The translations under genes and the position numbers were made by a program. From NCBI RefSeq assembly GCF_900104035.1, contig NZ_FNIT01000007.1, forward strand, positions 124,001 to 188,000: a stretch of DNA of 64,000 nt, read 5' to 3'. How positions within the stretch are numbered: position 1 is the first letter of the stretch; each line of letters begins with the position of its first letter. The notes beneath the pieces are model-generated. The model was not told the DNA's origin and ran no database searches. It saw only the letters and a list, made by a program, of their open reading frames with translations. Source of the DNA: Aureimonas jatrophae. GTDB lineage: Bacteria; Pseudomonadota; Alphaproteobacteria; Rhizobiales; Rhizobiaceae. Positions 1 to 8,132 of this stretch are shown one piece after another.

Positions 1-837
1 CTGGCGGAAGGCTGGGCCCGCCGCCTCTTGCGCGCCCGCGCCCTGATCGAGGCCGAGTTCGACTTCTCCGACGAGGGGGATGTCGGCGAAAGCGCGGCGC
101 GGGGCGTCCGGTCCGAGGTGGAGGCGTTGCGCGTCGACATCGAAAGGCGTCTCAGGGGCGCGCGGCGCGGCGAGATCGGGCGCGAGGGGTTTCGCGTGGC
201 GATCGCCGGCGCGCCCAACGCCGGCAAGTCGAGCCTTCTGAATGCGCTCAGCGCGCGCGAGGCGGCGATCGTCTCACCGGAAGCGGGCACGACGCGCGAT
301 CTGGTGGAGGTGCGTCTCGATCTCGGCGGCGCCGTCGTGATCCTCACCGACACGGCCGGCCTGCGCGAGACCGACGGCCTGGTGGAGCGCATCGGCATCG
401 AGCGGGCACGCGCGGCGATCGGCGAGGCCGATCTCGTCCTGTCGCTGGCCGAGCCCGGCCACGCCTTCGAGGCATTGGATACGCAGGCTCCGGTCTGGCC
501 CCTGCGCACCAAGGCGGATCTGGCTCTCCCGCATGGCGAACCCGCGCTGTCGACCGCCACCGGCCTTGGGCTCGACACGCTTCTCGAACGGATCTCGAAC
601 GCTGCGCGCGAGGCGGCGGGCGACCCCGCCGAGGTCGTGCCGACGCGCGAGCGCCACCGCCTCGTGCTCGCCGAAACCGCCGCGATCCTCGCCGCCTACG
701 ATCCCGAGCACCAGCCGCCCGAGGTCGCCGCCGAGACGCTGCGGCTCGCCGCCGATCGGCTTGGCAGCTTGACGGGTCGCACCGGCGTCGAGGATCTCCT
801 CGGCGTCATCTTCTCGGAATTCTGCGTCGGCAAATGA
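1..837 (+). CDS. mnmE: tRNA modification GTPase MnmE, 3' part (cut by window edge)
   Basis: MnmE works with MnmG to build the carboxymethylaminomethyl group on wobble uridine 34 of certain tRNAs. The reading frame is open from base 1, so the gene starts upstream; about 278 C-terminal residues of a usual ~440-residue protein are present. Visible are the end of the helical region, the GTPase P-loop GAPNAGKSSLLN, the DTAG switch motif, the TKADL guanine-specificity motif and the terminal FCVGK, whose cysteine is a hallmark of the family. Its stop overlaps the start of the following acetyltransferase by four bases (ATGA). The TTG at base 28 is not the true start. Confidence 0.97.
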   Translation: MAEGWARRLLRARALIEAEFDFSDEGDVGESAARGVRSEVEALRVDIERRLRGARRGEIGREGFRVAIAGAPNAGKSSLLNALSAREAAIVSPEAGTTRDLVEVRLDLGGAVVILTDTAGLRETDGLVERIGIERARAAIGEADLVLSLAEPGHAFEALDTQAPVWPLRTKADLALPHGEPALSTATGLGLDTLLERISNAAREAAGDPAEVVPTRERHRLVLAETAAILAAYDPEHQPPEVAAETLRLAADRLGSLTGRTGVEDLLGVIFSEFCVGK

Positions 838-1376
838 GCGAACATCTACCCATCCTCGTCCGTGCCGCCGAGCCCGCCGACGTCGCGCAGCTCACCGCCC
901 TCATGAACCTGCCGGGCTACCGCCACGGAACGCTGCGCCTGCCCTTCGAGAGCGTGGACGCCGCCGGGAAGCGGATCTTCAACGGCAGCGCCGACATCAC
1001 CTCGCTGGTCGCCGAATGGGACGGGCGCATCGTCGGCAATCTCGGCCTGTGGCGACAGCAGGGTCGGCGCTCGCATGTCGGGCGCATCGGCATGGGCGTC
1101 CACGATGACTTCACCGGGCGCGGCATCGGCCGCCAGCTGCTCATGGCCGCGATCGAGGTCGCCGACGACTGGCTCGGCCTCCTGCGCCTCGAACTCTCGG
1201 TGAACGTCGACAACGCGCCCGCCATCCGCCTCTACGAGAGCTGCGGCTTCGAGACCGAAGGCTGCGAGCGTCGCTCGATCCTGCGCGCCGGCGAACTCGT
1301 CGACGCCTACACGATGGCGCGCCTGCGCGAGCCGCCCCGCCCAGGCATTCCGCAAAGCCGCACGCCGCTCGATTGA
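834..1376 (+). CDS. GNAT-family N-acetyltransferase
   Basis: A 180-residue GNAT-fold protein. Such enzymes move an acetyl group from acetyl-CoA to an amine; the acceptor here is unknown. The acetyl-CoA-binding part is visible as GVHDDFTGRGIGRQLL (R/Q-x-x-G-x-G/A type) near residues 85-100, followed by a LELSVNVDNAPAIRLYESCGF strand-helix typical of the C-terminal GNAT half. The ATG overlaps the mnmE stop, so translation is probably coupled. It sits between mnmE and mnmG, which are often adjacent in related bacteria, so it looks like an inserted gene. It could modify a protein or a small molecule; the sequence does not say which. Confidence 0.88.
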   Translation: MSEHLPILVRAAEPADVAQLTALMNLPGYRHGTLRLPFESVDAAGKRIFNGSADITSLVAEWDGRIVGNLGLWRQQGRRSHVGRIGMGVHDDFTGRGIGRQLLMAAIEVADDWLGLLRLELSVNVDNAPAIRLYESCGFETEGCERRSILRAGELVDAYTMARLREPPRPGIPQSRTPLD

Positions 1377-1409
1377 CACCGACGGCCCGCTGCGGCTTAA
1401 CCCCGTTCC

Positions 1410-3305
1410 ATGACACCGGACAATTCAGCTTCTCGCGCCGACGTCGTGGTGATCGGCGGCGGCCATGCGGGCGTGGAGGCGGCCTGCGCCGCGGCCCGCA
1501 CGGGCGCACGGACGATCCTTCTCACCCACCGCTTCGCCACCGTCGGCGCCATGAGCTGCAACCCGGCGATCGGCGGCATCGGCAAGGGTCACCTCGTTCG
1601 CGAGATCGATGCGCTCGGTGGCATCATGGGCGAGGCGGCCGACCGCGGCGGCATCCAGTTCCGCCTTCTCAACCGCTCCAAGGGTCCCGCCGTCCACGGT
1701 CCCCGCACGCAGGCCGACCGCAAGCTCTACCGCGCCGCCGTCCAGGCGGCGGTGCGCGCGCAGGCCGGCCTTGCGATCGTCGAGGGCGATGCCTTCGATC
1801 TCGTGCTGGGCGCGGACCACCGCGTCGAGGGTGTTGTTCTGGCCGATGGTCGGCGCATTGTTTGTGGCGCCGTCGTGGTCACCACCGGAACATTCCTGCG
1901 CGGCCTGATCCATATCGGCTCCGAAACGATCCCGGCAGGACGGGTCGATGAGGCGCCTTCGATCGGGCTGTCGCAAACCTTCGAGCGCCTGGGACTGCGC
2001 CTCGGCCGTCTCAAGACCGGAACGCCCGCCCGGCTCGACGGAGCGACGATCGACTGGGCGAGCCTCGAGCGCCAGCGCCCCGACGACGAGCCGGTGCCCT
2101 TCTCCTACCTGACCGATGCCATCTCCAACCCGCAGATCGACTGCGGCATCACGCGCACGACGCCGGAGACGCACCGCATCATCCGCGACAACCTTCATCG
2201 CTCGGCCCTCTACGGCGGCATGATCGAGGGGGTGGGTCCGCGCTACTGTCCCTCGATCGAGGATAAGATCGTCAAGTTCGGCGACCGCGACGGCCACCAG
2301 GTCTTCCTGGAGCCGGAAGGCCTGGACGATGCGACGGTCTATCCGAACGGCCTGTCGACCTCGCTGCCGGCCGACGTGCAGAACGCCTTCCTGCGTTCGC
2401 TGCCGGGCCTCGCCAAGGTCCGCATCCTCCAGCCGGGCTACGCGATCGAGTACGACCATGTCGACCCGCGCGAGCTCTCGCGCTCGCTGGAGGTGCGGGC
2501 GGCGCAGGGTCTGTTCCTTGCCGGTCAGATCAACGGCACGACGGGCTACGAGGAGGCCGCGGCGCAGGGGTTGCTCGCGGGACTGAACGCGGCGCGCCGG
2601 GCCTCCGGCGCCGAGCCGACCGTGATCGGCCGGGCCGACGGCTATCTCGGCGTGATGGTGGACGACCTGACGCGCACCGGCGTCACCGAGCCCTATCGCA
2701 TGTTCACGAGCCGCGCCGAGTTCCGCCTGTCGCTTCGCGCCGACAATGCCGACCGCCGCCTGACGCCGATGGGCCTCGAATGGGGCCTCGTCGATGCGCG
2801 CCGCCGCGCCGTGTTCGGGGCGAGCGAGAGCCGGTTGCGCGAGGCGCGCGCGCTGCTGGAGAGCCTGACCGTCACTCCGGCGGAGGCCGCGCGCCACGGC
2901 CTGCCGGTCAATCAGGACGGACGCCGCCGCTCGGCCTGGCTGTTCCTCGCCCAGCCGGACATCGGTTGGGATCGCCTCGTCGCGATCTGGCCGGAGCTGG
3001 GTGCGGTGGATGCGAAGACGCGCGAGCGCACCGCGATCGAGGCGGGCTACGACGTCTATCTCGAACGCCAGCGGCGCGACGAGGCGCGGCTGCGGCAGGG
3101 CGAGGCCCGGCGCATCCCCGAGGGCTTCTCGTTCGAAACGCTCAAGGGTCTGTCCAACGAGCTGCGCCAGAAGCTCGAGGCGCGCCGTCCCGCGACGCTG
3201 GCCGAGGCCGAGCGCATCGACGGCATGACGCCCGCAGCCCTTGCCCTGATCCTCGTCGCCCTCGGGCGCCCGACCCCAGCGGAGCCGCATGTCCAGGCCG
3301 CCTGA
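1410..3305 (+). CDS. mnmG: tRNA uridine-5-carboxymethylaminomethyl modification enzyme MnmG
   Basis: MnmG (GidA) is the FAD- and NADH-dependent partner of MnmE in wobble-uridine modification. The 631-residue length is normal for the family. The N-terminal dinucleotide fold GGGHAG is at residues 16-21. Further family blocks are [13 protein letters not shown], the [11 protein letters not shown] segment with the conserved cysteine, and [17 protein letters not shown], which closes the FAD site. The C-terminal helical domain that meets MnmE and tRNA is complete. The start codon is 33 bases after the acetyltransferase stop, and the last 17 bases overlap the annotated rsmG start, so mnmE-mnmG-rsmG looks like one transcription unit. 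Confidence 0.98.
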   Translation: MTPDNSASRADVVVIGGGHAGVEAACAAARTGARTILLTHRFATVGAMSCNPAIGGIGKGHLVREIDALGGIMGEAADRGGIQFRLLNRSKGPAVHGPRTQADRKLYRAAVQAAVRAQAGLAIVEGDAFDLVLGADHRVEGVVLADGRRIVCGAVVVTTGTFLRGLIHIGSETIPAGRVDEAPSIGLSQTFERLGLRLGRLKTGTPARLDGATIDWASLERQRPDDEPVPFSYLTDAISNPQIDCGITRTTPETHRIIRDNLHRSALYGGMIEGVGPRYCPSIEDKIVKFGDRDGHQVFLEPEGLDDATVYPNGLSTSLPADVQNAFLRSLPGLAKVRILQPGYAIEYDHVDPRELSRSLEVRAAQGLFLAGQINGTTGYEEAAAQGLLAGLNAARRASGAEPTVIGRADGYLGVMVDDLTRTGVTEPYRMFTSRAEFRLSLRADNADRRLTPMGLEWGLVDARRRAVFGASESRLREARALLESLTVTPAEAARHGLPVNQDGRRRSAWLFLAQPDIGWDRLVAIWPELGAVDAKTRERTAIEAGYDVYLERQRRDEARLRQGEARRIPEGFSFETLKGLSNELRQKLEARRPATLAEAERIDGMTPAALALILVALGRPTPAEPHVQAA

Positions 3306-4068
3306 ACGCCGCAAGCCCTTCGCCGACCGCTCCCCCGCCTCGAAGGCGCAAGCGAAGAAGCCCGCGCCCTCCAAGCCGCGCATGGGTCGGGCCGCGACCG
3401 AGGCGAAGCTCACGGAGGAGCGTGCCCTCGTCCTGTCGCGGCACGGTGTTTCACGTGAAACCGTGGAGCGGCTGGATCGCTTCGTCGCGCTTCTGCGGCA
3501 GTGGCAGGCGCGCATCAACCTCGTCTCGCCCGCGACCGTCCCCGAGATCTGGACGCGCCATGTCGAGGATGGGCTGATCCTCGGACAGTTGGCCCGACGC
3601 CACCTGCGCTGGGCCGACATCGGCTCGGGCGCCGGCCTGCCGGGCCTCGTCCTTGCGATCCTCATGGCCGAGCGCGAGGGCGGGCATGTCGACCTCATCG
3701 AGGCGAACGCCAAGAAGGCCGCCTTCCTGCGCACCGTCCAGCGCGAGCTCCAGCTCCCCGCGACCGTGCATGCCGCCCGCATCGAAAGCTGCGGCGCGGT
3801 GCTGGCCAAGGTCGACGCCGTGTCGGCCCGGGCGCTGGCCCCGCTGGACGAGCTTCTCGCGATGACCGCGCCGCATCTGGCACCGGGTGCCGCACGCTGG
3901 TTCCTGAAGGGGCGCACGCACGAGGACGAGATCGCGAAAGCCGCTGCCCAATGGCGGCTCGACATGGTAAAGCATCCGTTAGTCGAGGACGGGTCGGTGA
4001 TCCTCGAGATCCGCTCGGCCGAACCGCTCGGCGCGGGCGCCTCGCCCTCCCCGGCCCCCCTTTCCTGA
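3289..4068 (+). CDS. rsmG: 16S rRNA (guanine-527-N7) methyltransferase RsmG
   Basis: RsmG (GidB) methylates N7 of G527 in 16S rRNA using S-adenosylmethionine. The SAM-binding loop reads [16 protein letters not shown], followed by the acidic ribose-binding strand [13 protein letters not shown] and the [13 protein letters not shown] block. The ATG used here gives 259 residues and a basic, low-complexity N-terminal tail of about 35 residues; an internal ATG at 3382 would give a protein closer to the usual ~210 residues, so the start is uncertain. A near-perfect parS site lies inside the gene and encodes the residues VSRET. Confidence 0.95.
   Translation: MSRPPERRKPFADRSPASKAQAKKPAPSKPRMGRAATEAKLTEERALVLSRHGVSRETVERLDRFVALLRQWQARINLVSPATVPEIWTRHVEDGLILGQLARRHLRWADIGSGAGLPGLVLAILMAEREGGHVDLIEANAKKAAFLRTVQRELQLPATVHAARIESCGAVLAKVDAVSARALAPLDELLAMTAPHLAPGAARWFLKGRTHEDEIAKAAAQWRLDMVKHPLVEDGSVILEIRSAEPLGAGASPSPAPLS
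3447..3462. promoter_or_regulatory. parS site inside rsmG
   Basis: The 16-mer TGTTTCACGTGAAACC matches the widely conserved ParB target TGTTTCACGTGAAACA at 15 of 16 positions and is a near-perfect palindrome. It lies about 660 bases before parA. ParB-CTP clamps load at such sites and spread along the chromosome, and ParA then moves the origin region. Confidence 0.92.
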
Positions 4069-4121
4069 CGGAGTTCGCCGGTCCCCTCGGGGCCCGGCCC
4101 CGAGGCAGCGCGCGAAGACCC

Positions 4122-4937
4122 ATGGATACCATGTCCCCCGCCCATCCCATGCGCGTCATCACGATCGCGAACCAGAAGGGCGGCGTCGGCAAGACCACGA
4201 CCGCGATCAATCTGGCGACCGCGCTGGCGGCGATCGGCAAGCGCACGCTCCTGATCGACCTCGACCCGCAGGGCAATGCCTCGACGGGTCTCGGCATCGA
4301 CCGCGAGGAGCGCGGCACCTCCTCCTACGATCTCCTCACGGAGCGCGCGAGCGTGACCGAGGCGGCCATGGAGACGGCGGTGCCCGACCTCTGGCTCGTG
4401 CCCTCGACGCTCGACCTCCTCGGTCTCGAGATGGAGATCTCCAGCGCGAGCGGGCGCGCCTACCGCCTGCGCGACGCGCTGCACTTCCATGGCGTGGAGC
4501 ACGCGCTGTTCGACTTCGTGCTGGTGGACTGTCCGCCCTCGCTGAACCTTCTCACGATCAACGCCATGGCGGCGGCGGACGCGATCCTCGTGCCGCTCCA
4601 GTGCGAGTTCTTCGCGCTGGAAGGCCTCAGCCAGCTTCTGGAGACGGTGGAACAGGTGCGCGACTCGCTGAACCCGGCGCTGTCGCTGCACGGCATCGTT
4701 CTCACCATGTATGACGGGCGCAACAACCTCGCTGCCCAGGTCGTGCGCGACGTGCGCTCCTACATGGGCGAGCACGTCTACGAGACCATCATCCCGCGCA
4801 ACGTGCGCGTTTCGGAAGCCCCCTCCTTCGGCAAGCCCGCCATCCTCTACGACATGAAGTGCCCGGGCAGCCAAGCCTATATCCGCCTCGCCTCCGAGGT
4901 GATCCAGCGCGAACGCCTCCTGGCGGACGCGGCGTGA
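4122..4937 (+). CDS. parA: chromosome-partitioning ATPase ParA
   Basis: ParA is a Walker-type ATPase that binds DNA non-specifically and moves the ParB-parS complex during chromosome segregation. The deviant Walker A box KGGVGKTT is at residues 19-26, the second loop is LIDLDPQGNAS and the Walker B strand is FDFVLVDCPPS. The ATG chosen gives 271 residues; the ATG at 4149 (residue 10) would also give a normal chromosomal ParA. The frame stays open far upstream through rsmG, but that part is only rsmG read in another frame. The gene ends 29 bases before parB, so the two form an operon. Confidence 0.97.
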   Translation: MDTMSPAHPMRVITIANQKGGVGKTTTAINLATALAAIGKRTLLIDLDPQGNASTGLGIDREERGTSSYDLLTERASVTEAAMETAVPDLWLVPSTLDLLGLEMEISSASGRAYRLRDALHFHGVEHALFDFVLVDCPPSLNLLTINAMAAADAILVPLQCEFFALEGLSQLLETVEQVRDSLNPALSLHGIVLTMYDGRNNLAAQVVRDVRSYMGEHVYETIIPRNVRVSEAPSFGKPAILYDMKCPGSQAYIRLASEVIQRERLLADAA

Positions 4938-4966
4938 CGCGTCGACCAGAAGCAGGACCAGTCCCC

Positions 4967-5956
4967 ATGAACGACGACAAGGGCCGACAGCGCCTCGGAC
5001 GGGGCCTCGCCTCCCTGATCGGCGGCGCGCCGACCTCGGCCGCCCCGCCCCGCACGGGTGCCCCGGCCCTGCCCTCGCTGCGCGGCAGCCTGCCGCCGGG
5101 CGAGCGGCGCGTGTCCACCGCCGACCTCGACCCCAACCCGCGCAATCCGCGCAAGACCTTCCACGAGGCGGACCTTGCCGAGCTCACGGATTCGGTGCGG
5201 CGCCACGGCGTCGTCCAGCCGATCCTGGCGCGCCGCGTCGAGGGGCGCCTGGAGATCGTGGCGGGCGAGCGGCGCTGGCGCGCGGCCAAGGCCGCAGGGC
5301 TCAAGGACGTGCCCGTCGTGGTGCGCGAGATCGACGACCGCCAGTCGCTCGAGATCGCGATCATCGAGAACGTCCAGCGCGCCGATCTCGATGCGGTGGA
5401 GGAGGCGCTCGGCTACGACCAGCTGATCCGCGAGCACGGCTACACGCAAGGGGAGCTCGCCGAGGTCCTGGGCAAGAGCCGCTCCCACGTCGCCAACACG
5501 CTGCGCCTCCTGAAGCTGCCGGACAGCGTCAAGGCCATGGTGTCGGACGGGCGCCTGTCGGCCAGCGCCGCACGCACCGCCGTCACGCAGGACGATCCCG
5601 AAGCCTTCGCCCGTCGCATCGTGGAGGAGGGCCACTCCGTTCGCGCCGCCGAGACCATCGCGCGCGGCGAGACGCCCGCGCCGCCCCCTGCCCGCTCACG
5701 CCGCTCCAGCGCCGCCGGCAAGGCCCCTGCCCCGGCCACGCCGGCACCGATTCCCGAGAAGCGCGGCGACGTGCGCGCGCTCGAAGGTCTCCTGTCGGAA
5801 ACGCTCGGCTATCCCGTGACGATCGAGCTCGGCGCGGAGGGCGGACGGCTCCAGCTCGACTTCCGCTCCCTGTCCCAGCTCGATGACCTCTGCCGCCGCC
5901 TGCAGGCTGCACCCCGGCGCGACGAGGATACGGGACCGCGCGTTCGCTCGCTGTAA
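4967..5956 (+). CDS. parB: chromosome-partitioning protein ParB
   Basis: ParB is the CTP-dependent DNA clamp that loads at parS. In order, the 329-residue protein shows the N-terminal GRGLASLIGG segment that stimulates ParA, the DLDPNPRNPRKTF entry to the CTPase domain, the nucleotide motif AGERRWRAAK, and the helix-turn-helix YTQGELAEVLGKSRSHVANTLRLLKLP. A proline- and alanine-rich linker then leads to a C-terminal dimerisation region ending FRSLSQLDDLCRRL. The start was set at ATG 4967, just after the parA stop; the open frame upstream is shadow. Three candidate parS targets are present in the window. Confidence 0.98.
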   Translation: MNDDKGRQRLGRGLASLIGGAPTSAAPPRTGAPALPSLRGSLPPGERRVSTADLDPNPRNPRKTFHEADLAELTDSVRRHGVVQPILARRVEGRLEIVAGERRWRAAKAAGLKDVPVVVREIDDRQSLEIAIIENVQRADLDAVEEALGYDQLIREHGYTQGELAEVLGKSRSHVANTLRLLKLPDSVKAMVSDGRLSASAARTAVTQDDPEAFARRIVEEGHSVRAAETIARGETPAPPPARSRRSSAAGKAPAPATPAPIPEKRGDVRALEGLLSETLGYPVTIELGAEGGRLQLDFRSLSQLDDLCRRLQAAPRRDEDTGPRVRSL

Positions 5957-5964
5957 GACATAGA

Positions 5965-6441
5965 ATGCTCGATAAGCCGGCTTATGCCAGCTGCGGAGAC
6001 GGCACGGAACAGGGTGCACGTCCATTGGAGAACGCACCTTTTCCCATCGACCGGCCCGTGATCCTGTTCGATGCGGAATGCGTGCTGTGCTCCGCCAATG
6101 CGCGCTTCATCCTCGAACGCGATCATGCGGCGGTCTTTCGTCTTGCGTCCATGCAGGGTGAGGTCGGACAAAGACTGTACCGGCGACATGGCATGGATCC
6201 GGCGGACCCGGCGACGATGCTGGTGATCGAGGGCGAGCGGATGCGGCGCGACAGCGACGCCGTTCTCAGCATCTACGAGCGTCTCGGCTACCCCTGGAAG
6301 CTCCTGACGGTCCTTCGCATCGTGCCCGCTGCGCTTCGCGATCCCGTCTACCGCCTTGTCGCGCGCAATCGCTACCGCTTGTTCGGGCGCCGGACGAGCT
6401 GCTGGGTCGCGCCTGCGACCTATCGGGACCGCATTCTCTAG
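5965..6441 (+). CDS. DCC-family thiol-disulfide oxidoreductase-like protein (DUF393)
   Basis: A 158-residue DCC-family protein. The family is named for its D-x-x-C-x-x-C motif, seen here as DAECVLC with cysteines 39 and 42, next to LFDAECVLCSANARFIL. The later block YRLVARNRYRLFGRR is also typical. A thiol-disulfide role is assumed for the family but is not well proven. It starts eight bases after the parB stop, so it may be co-transcribed with parAB, although it is not known to act in partition. The first ~30 residues are unlike the family core, and a later start cannot be excluded. Confidence 0.88.
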   Translation: MLDKPAYASCGDGTEQGARPLENAPFPIDRPVILFDAECVLCSANARFILERDHAAVFRLASMQGEVGQRLYRRHGMDPADPATMLVIEGERMRRDSDAVLSIYERLGYPWKLLTVLRIVPAALRDPVYRLVARNRYRLFGRRTSCWVAPATYRDRIL

Positions 6442-6508
6442 CGTTTTTTCCCAGATCGGGTCGCGGCATCGGAGGTCCGGAACCCAAGCCGATGGGAATG
6501 CGCCGCGG

Positions 6509-7549
6509 CTAGCGCCGCGCCCGCCTGCGCCGGGCGGCCTCCACGCCGATCTCGGTGAGCATGCGGCGCATGATCGTGTCGGCCAGCGCGCTCTCTTTCC
6601 GCGAAAGGAGGATGTCGGCCTCGATACGGCGCAGCGCGCGGGCGATCCCAGCCCCGTCCCAGGCGGCAAGCGCCGCCTCGAAGGCGCCCTTGCGGCGGAA
6701 GTGGACGCGGCGGCGCTCGACGACCGCTGGAACCGGCGTGCCGCGCTCGACCTCGGCGCGCATCGCCTGCAGCGTCTGGAAGTGGCGCAGCAGCGCGCCC
6801 TGGAGCTGAAAGATCGATGTGCCCGCACCGGTCAGGCGCTCCACGAGGCCCGGCAGGAGGCGCACCTCGCCGCTGGCGGCCGCATCCACGGTCTCGTCCA
6901 CCGTATCCGCCGACACGTCGCCGACGATCGCCTCGACATCCTCTTCCGTCACGGTGCGGCGCCCGAGCGCGTAGAGGGCGAGCTTCCTCACCTCGCCGCG
7001 CGAGGCGAGCCGGTTGGCGCCGAGCCGGGCCCGCAGGGTTTCGCGCGCGGCGCGGTCGATCGAGAGGCCGGCCTCGCCGAGCTCCTCGTCGATCATCCGG
7101 TCGAGCGAGCGACCCTCGTCCTGGTAGCAGGGCAGCGCCATGGCACCGCGCCCGCGCTCGGCGTTGAGCCGGAGCCCGGCGCTCTTCTTGAGATCGCCCG
7201 CCTCGATCACGACCGTCGCGCCCTCGGGCGGGTTGTCGGCGAGGTCCGCCACCGCATCCGACAGGTTGCGCCCGTTTCCCGCGCCCTTGACGCGGATCAG
7301 GCGCCGGCCACCGAACATCGAGACCGTGCGCGCCTCGTCGAACAGGCGGCCGATGTCGCGTTCGAGCTCGTCGGCCTGCAGCGTCACGGAACTGAACGGG
7401 TCGGACGGATCGACGCCGGACAGCTGCGCCACCTTGTCGGCGCGCTCCGACACGAGGCCGGGATCGGGCCCGTAGAGCACGACCACGGGAAACGAGGTGT
7501 CGGGCCGCGACAGAAAGGCTTCCACCTCGCCGGCCTTGCGCTGGGCCAC
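6509..7549 (-). CDS. holA: DNA polymerase III delta subunit HolA
   Basis: HolA opens the beta sliding clamp within the clamp-loader complex. The 346-residue protein begins VAQRKAGEVEAFL from a GTG codon and carries the N-terminal VVVLYGPDPGLVSERADKV region (a degenerate P-loop), the VFMGGRRLIRVK-like strand (here MFGGRRLIRVKGAG) and the helical C-terminal collar. The GTG at 7549 was chosen because an AAGGGG ribosome site overlaps the lptE stop 13 bases upstream; the longer open frame runs into lptE. It is the last gene of leuS-lptE-holA and is convergent with the DCC gene. Confidence 0.95.
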   Translation of the reverse strand: MAQRKAGEVEAFLSRPDTSFPVVVLYGPDPGLVSERADKVAQLSGVDPSDPFSSVTLQADELERDIGRLFDEARTVSMFGGRRLIRVKGAGNGRNLSDAVADLADNPPEGATVVIEAGDLKKSAGLRLNAERGRGAMALPCYQDEGRSLDRMIDEELGEAGLSIDRAARETLRARLGANRLASRGEVRKLALYALGRRTVTEEDVEAIVGDVSADTVDETVDAAASGEVRLLPGLVERLTGAGTSIFQLQGALLRHFQTLQAMRAEVERGTPVPAVVERRRVHFRRKGAFEAALAAWDGAGIARALRRIEADILLSRKESALADTIMRRMLTEIGVEAARRRRARR

Positions 7550-7562
7550 CGGCGCGGACCCC

Positions 7563-8132
7563 TTACGGCTTGGCGGTGGCCGGCGTGGGAACGCCCGCCA
7601 TGGCGTCGCGCTGCAGCGCCGGGCCGATCGCAAAGAGAATGCGCCGCGCCACCGTCTCGCCCGCCTGGTTCTGCGCGTCCACCACGGCCCGCGTCGCGGC
7701 GAAGACCTGATTGGTGCGGTCGTAGGGTATCATCGCGAAACGCGAGCCCTTGGCCACCGACGTGTTGTCGGCGAGGCGCACGAGATCGAAGCCCACCGTC
7801 ATGCGGTAGAGGCTGGCCGTGGGAACGCCGGTGCCGGTCTCCAGCGACGAGACCTGGTCGGTCGACGTCACGGTGTAGCGCAGCTCGTAGAGCGCGCCGC
7901 GTACCGGCTCGGCGCCGTTCAGCTCGAACAGCATGGCGTTGCGGAAGATCTGCGCGGTGCGCGTGTCGGCGCCCTGCACCGCGATGCGGCCGCGCAGCTC
8001 GGTCAGCACCGAGGAACGCGCGCCCGTACCCGGATCGACATCGGTCGTGCCGTAGAGCGGACCGCTGGTACAGGCCGACAGCGCGGCGAGAGCCGAAACG
8101 GCGGCCACCAGGAGGAGCTTAGACGACGACAT
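7563..8132 (-). CDS. lptE: LPS-assembly lipoprotein LptE
   Basis: LptE plugs and helps fold LptD, the outer-membrane pore that inserts lipopolysaccharide. The 189-residue product has a lipoprotein signal with the lipobox LSAC near residue 20, then GPLYGT, an [28 protein letters not shown] block and a tail rich in threonine and alanine, as in alphaproteobacterial LptE. The position between leuS and holA is diagnostic. Its first 14 bases overlap the end of leuS, and its stop carries the ribosome site for holA. Confidence 0.94.
   Translation of the reverse strand: MSSSKLLLVAAVSALAALSACTSGPLYGTTDVDPGTGARSSVLTELRGRIAVQGADTRTAQIFRNAMLFELNGAEPVRGALYELRYTVTSTDQVSSLETGTGVPTASLYRMTVGFDLVRLADNTSVAKGSRFAMIPYDRTNQVFAATRAVVDAQNQAGETVARRILFAIGPALQRDAMAGVPTPATAKP

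Noticed and set aside
1425-4874. Open frame of about 1,150 codons on the minus strand across mnmG, rsmG and parA
   Set aside because: Lies opposite three well-identified genes; its product is rich in arginine, alanine and histidine with no domain, as expected for an antisense frame in high-GC DNA.
6442-6508. T-run GTTTTTTCCC after the DCC-family gene as a terminator
   Set aside because: No stable hairpin directly precedes the T-run on either strand.
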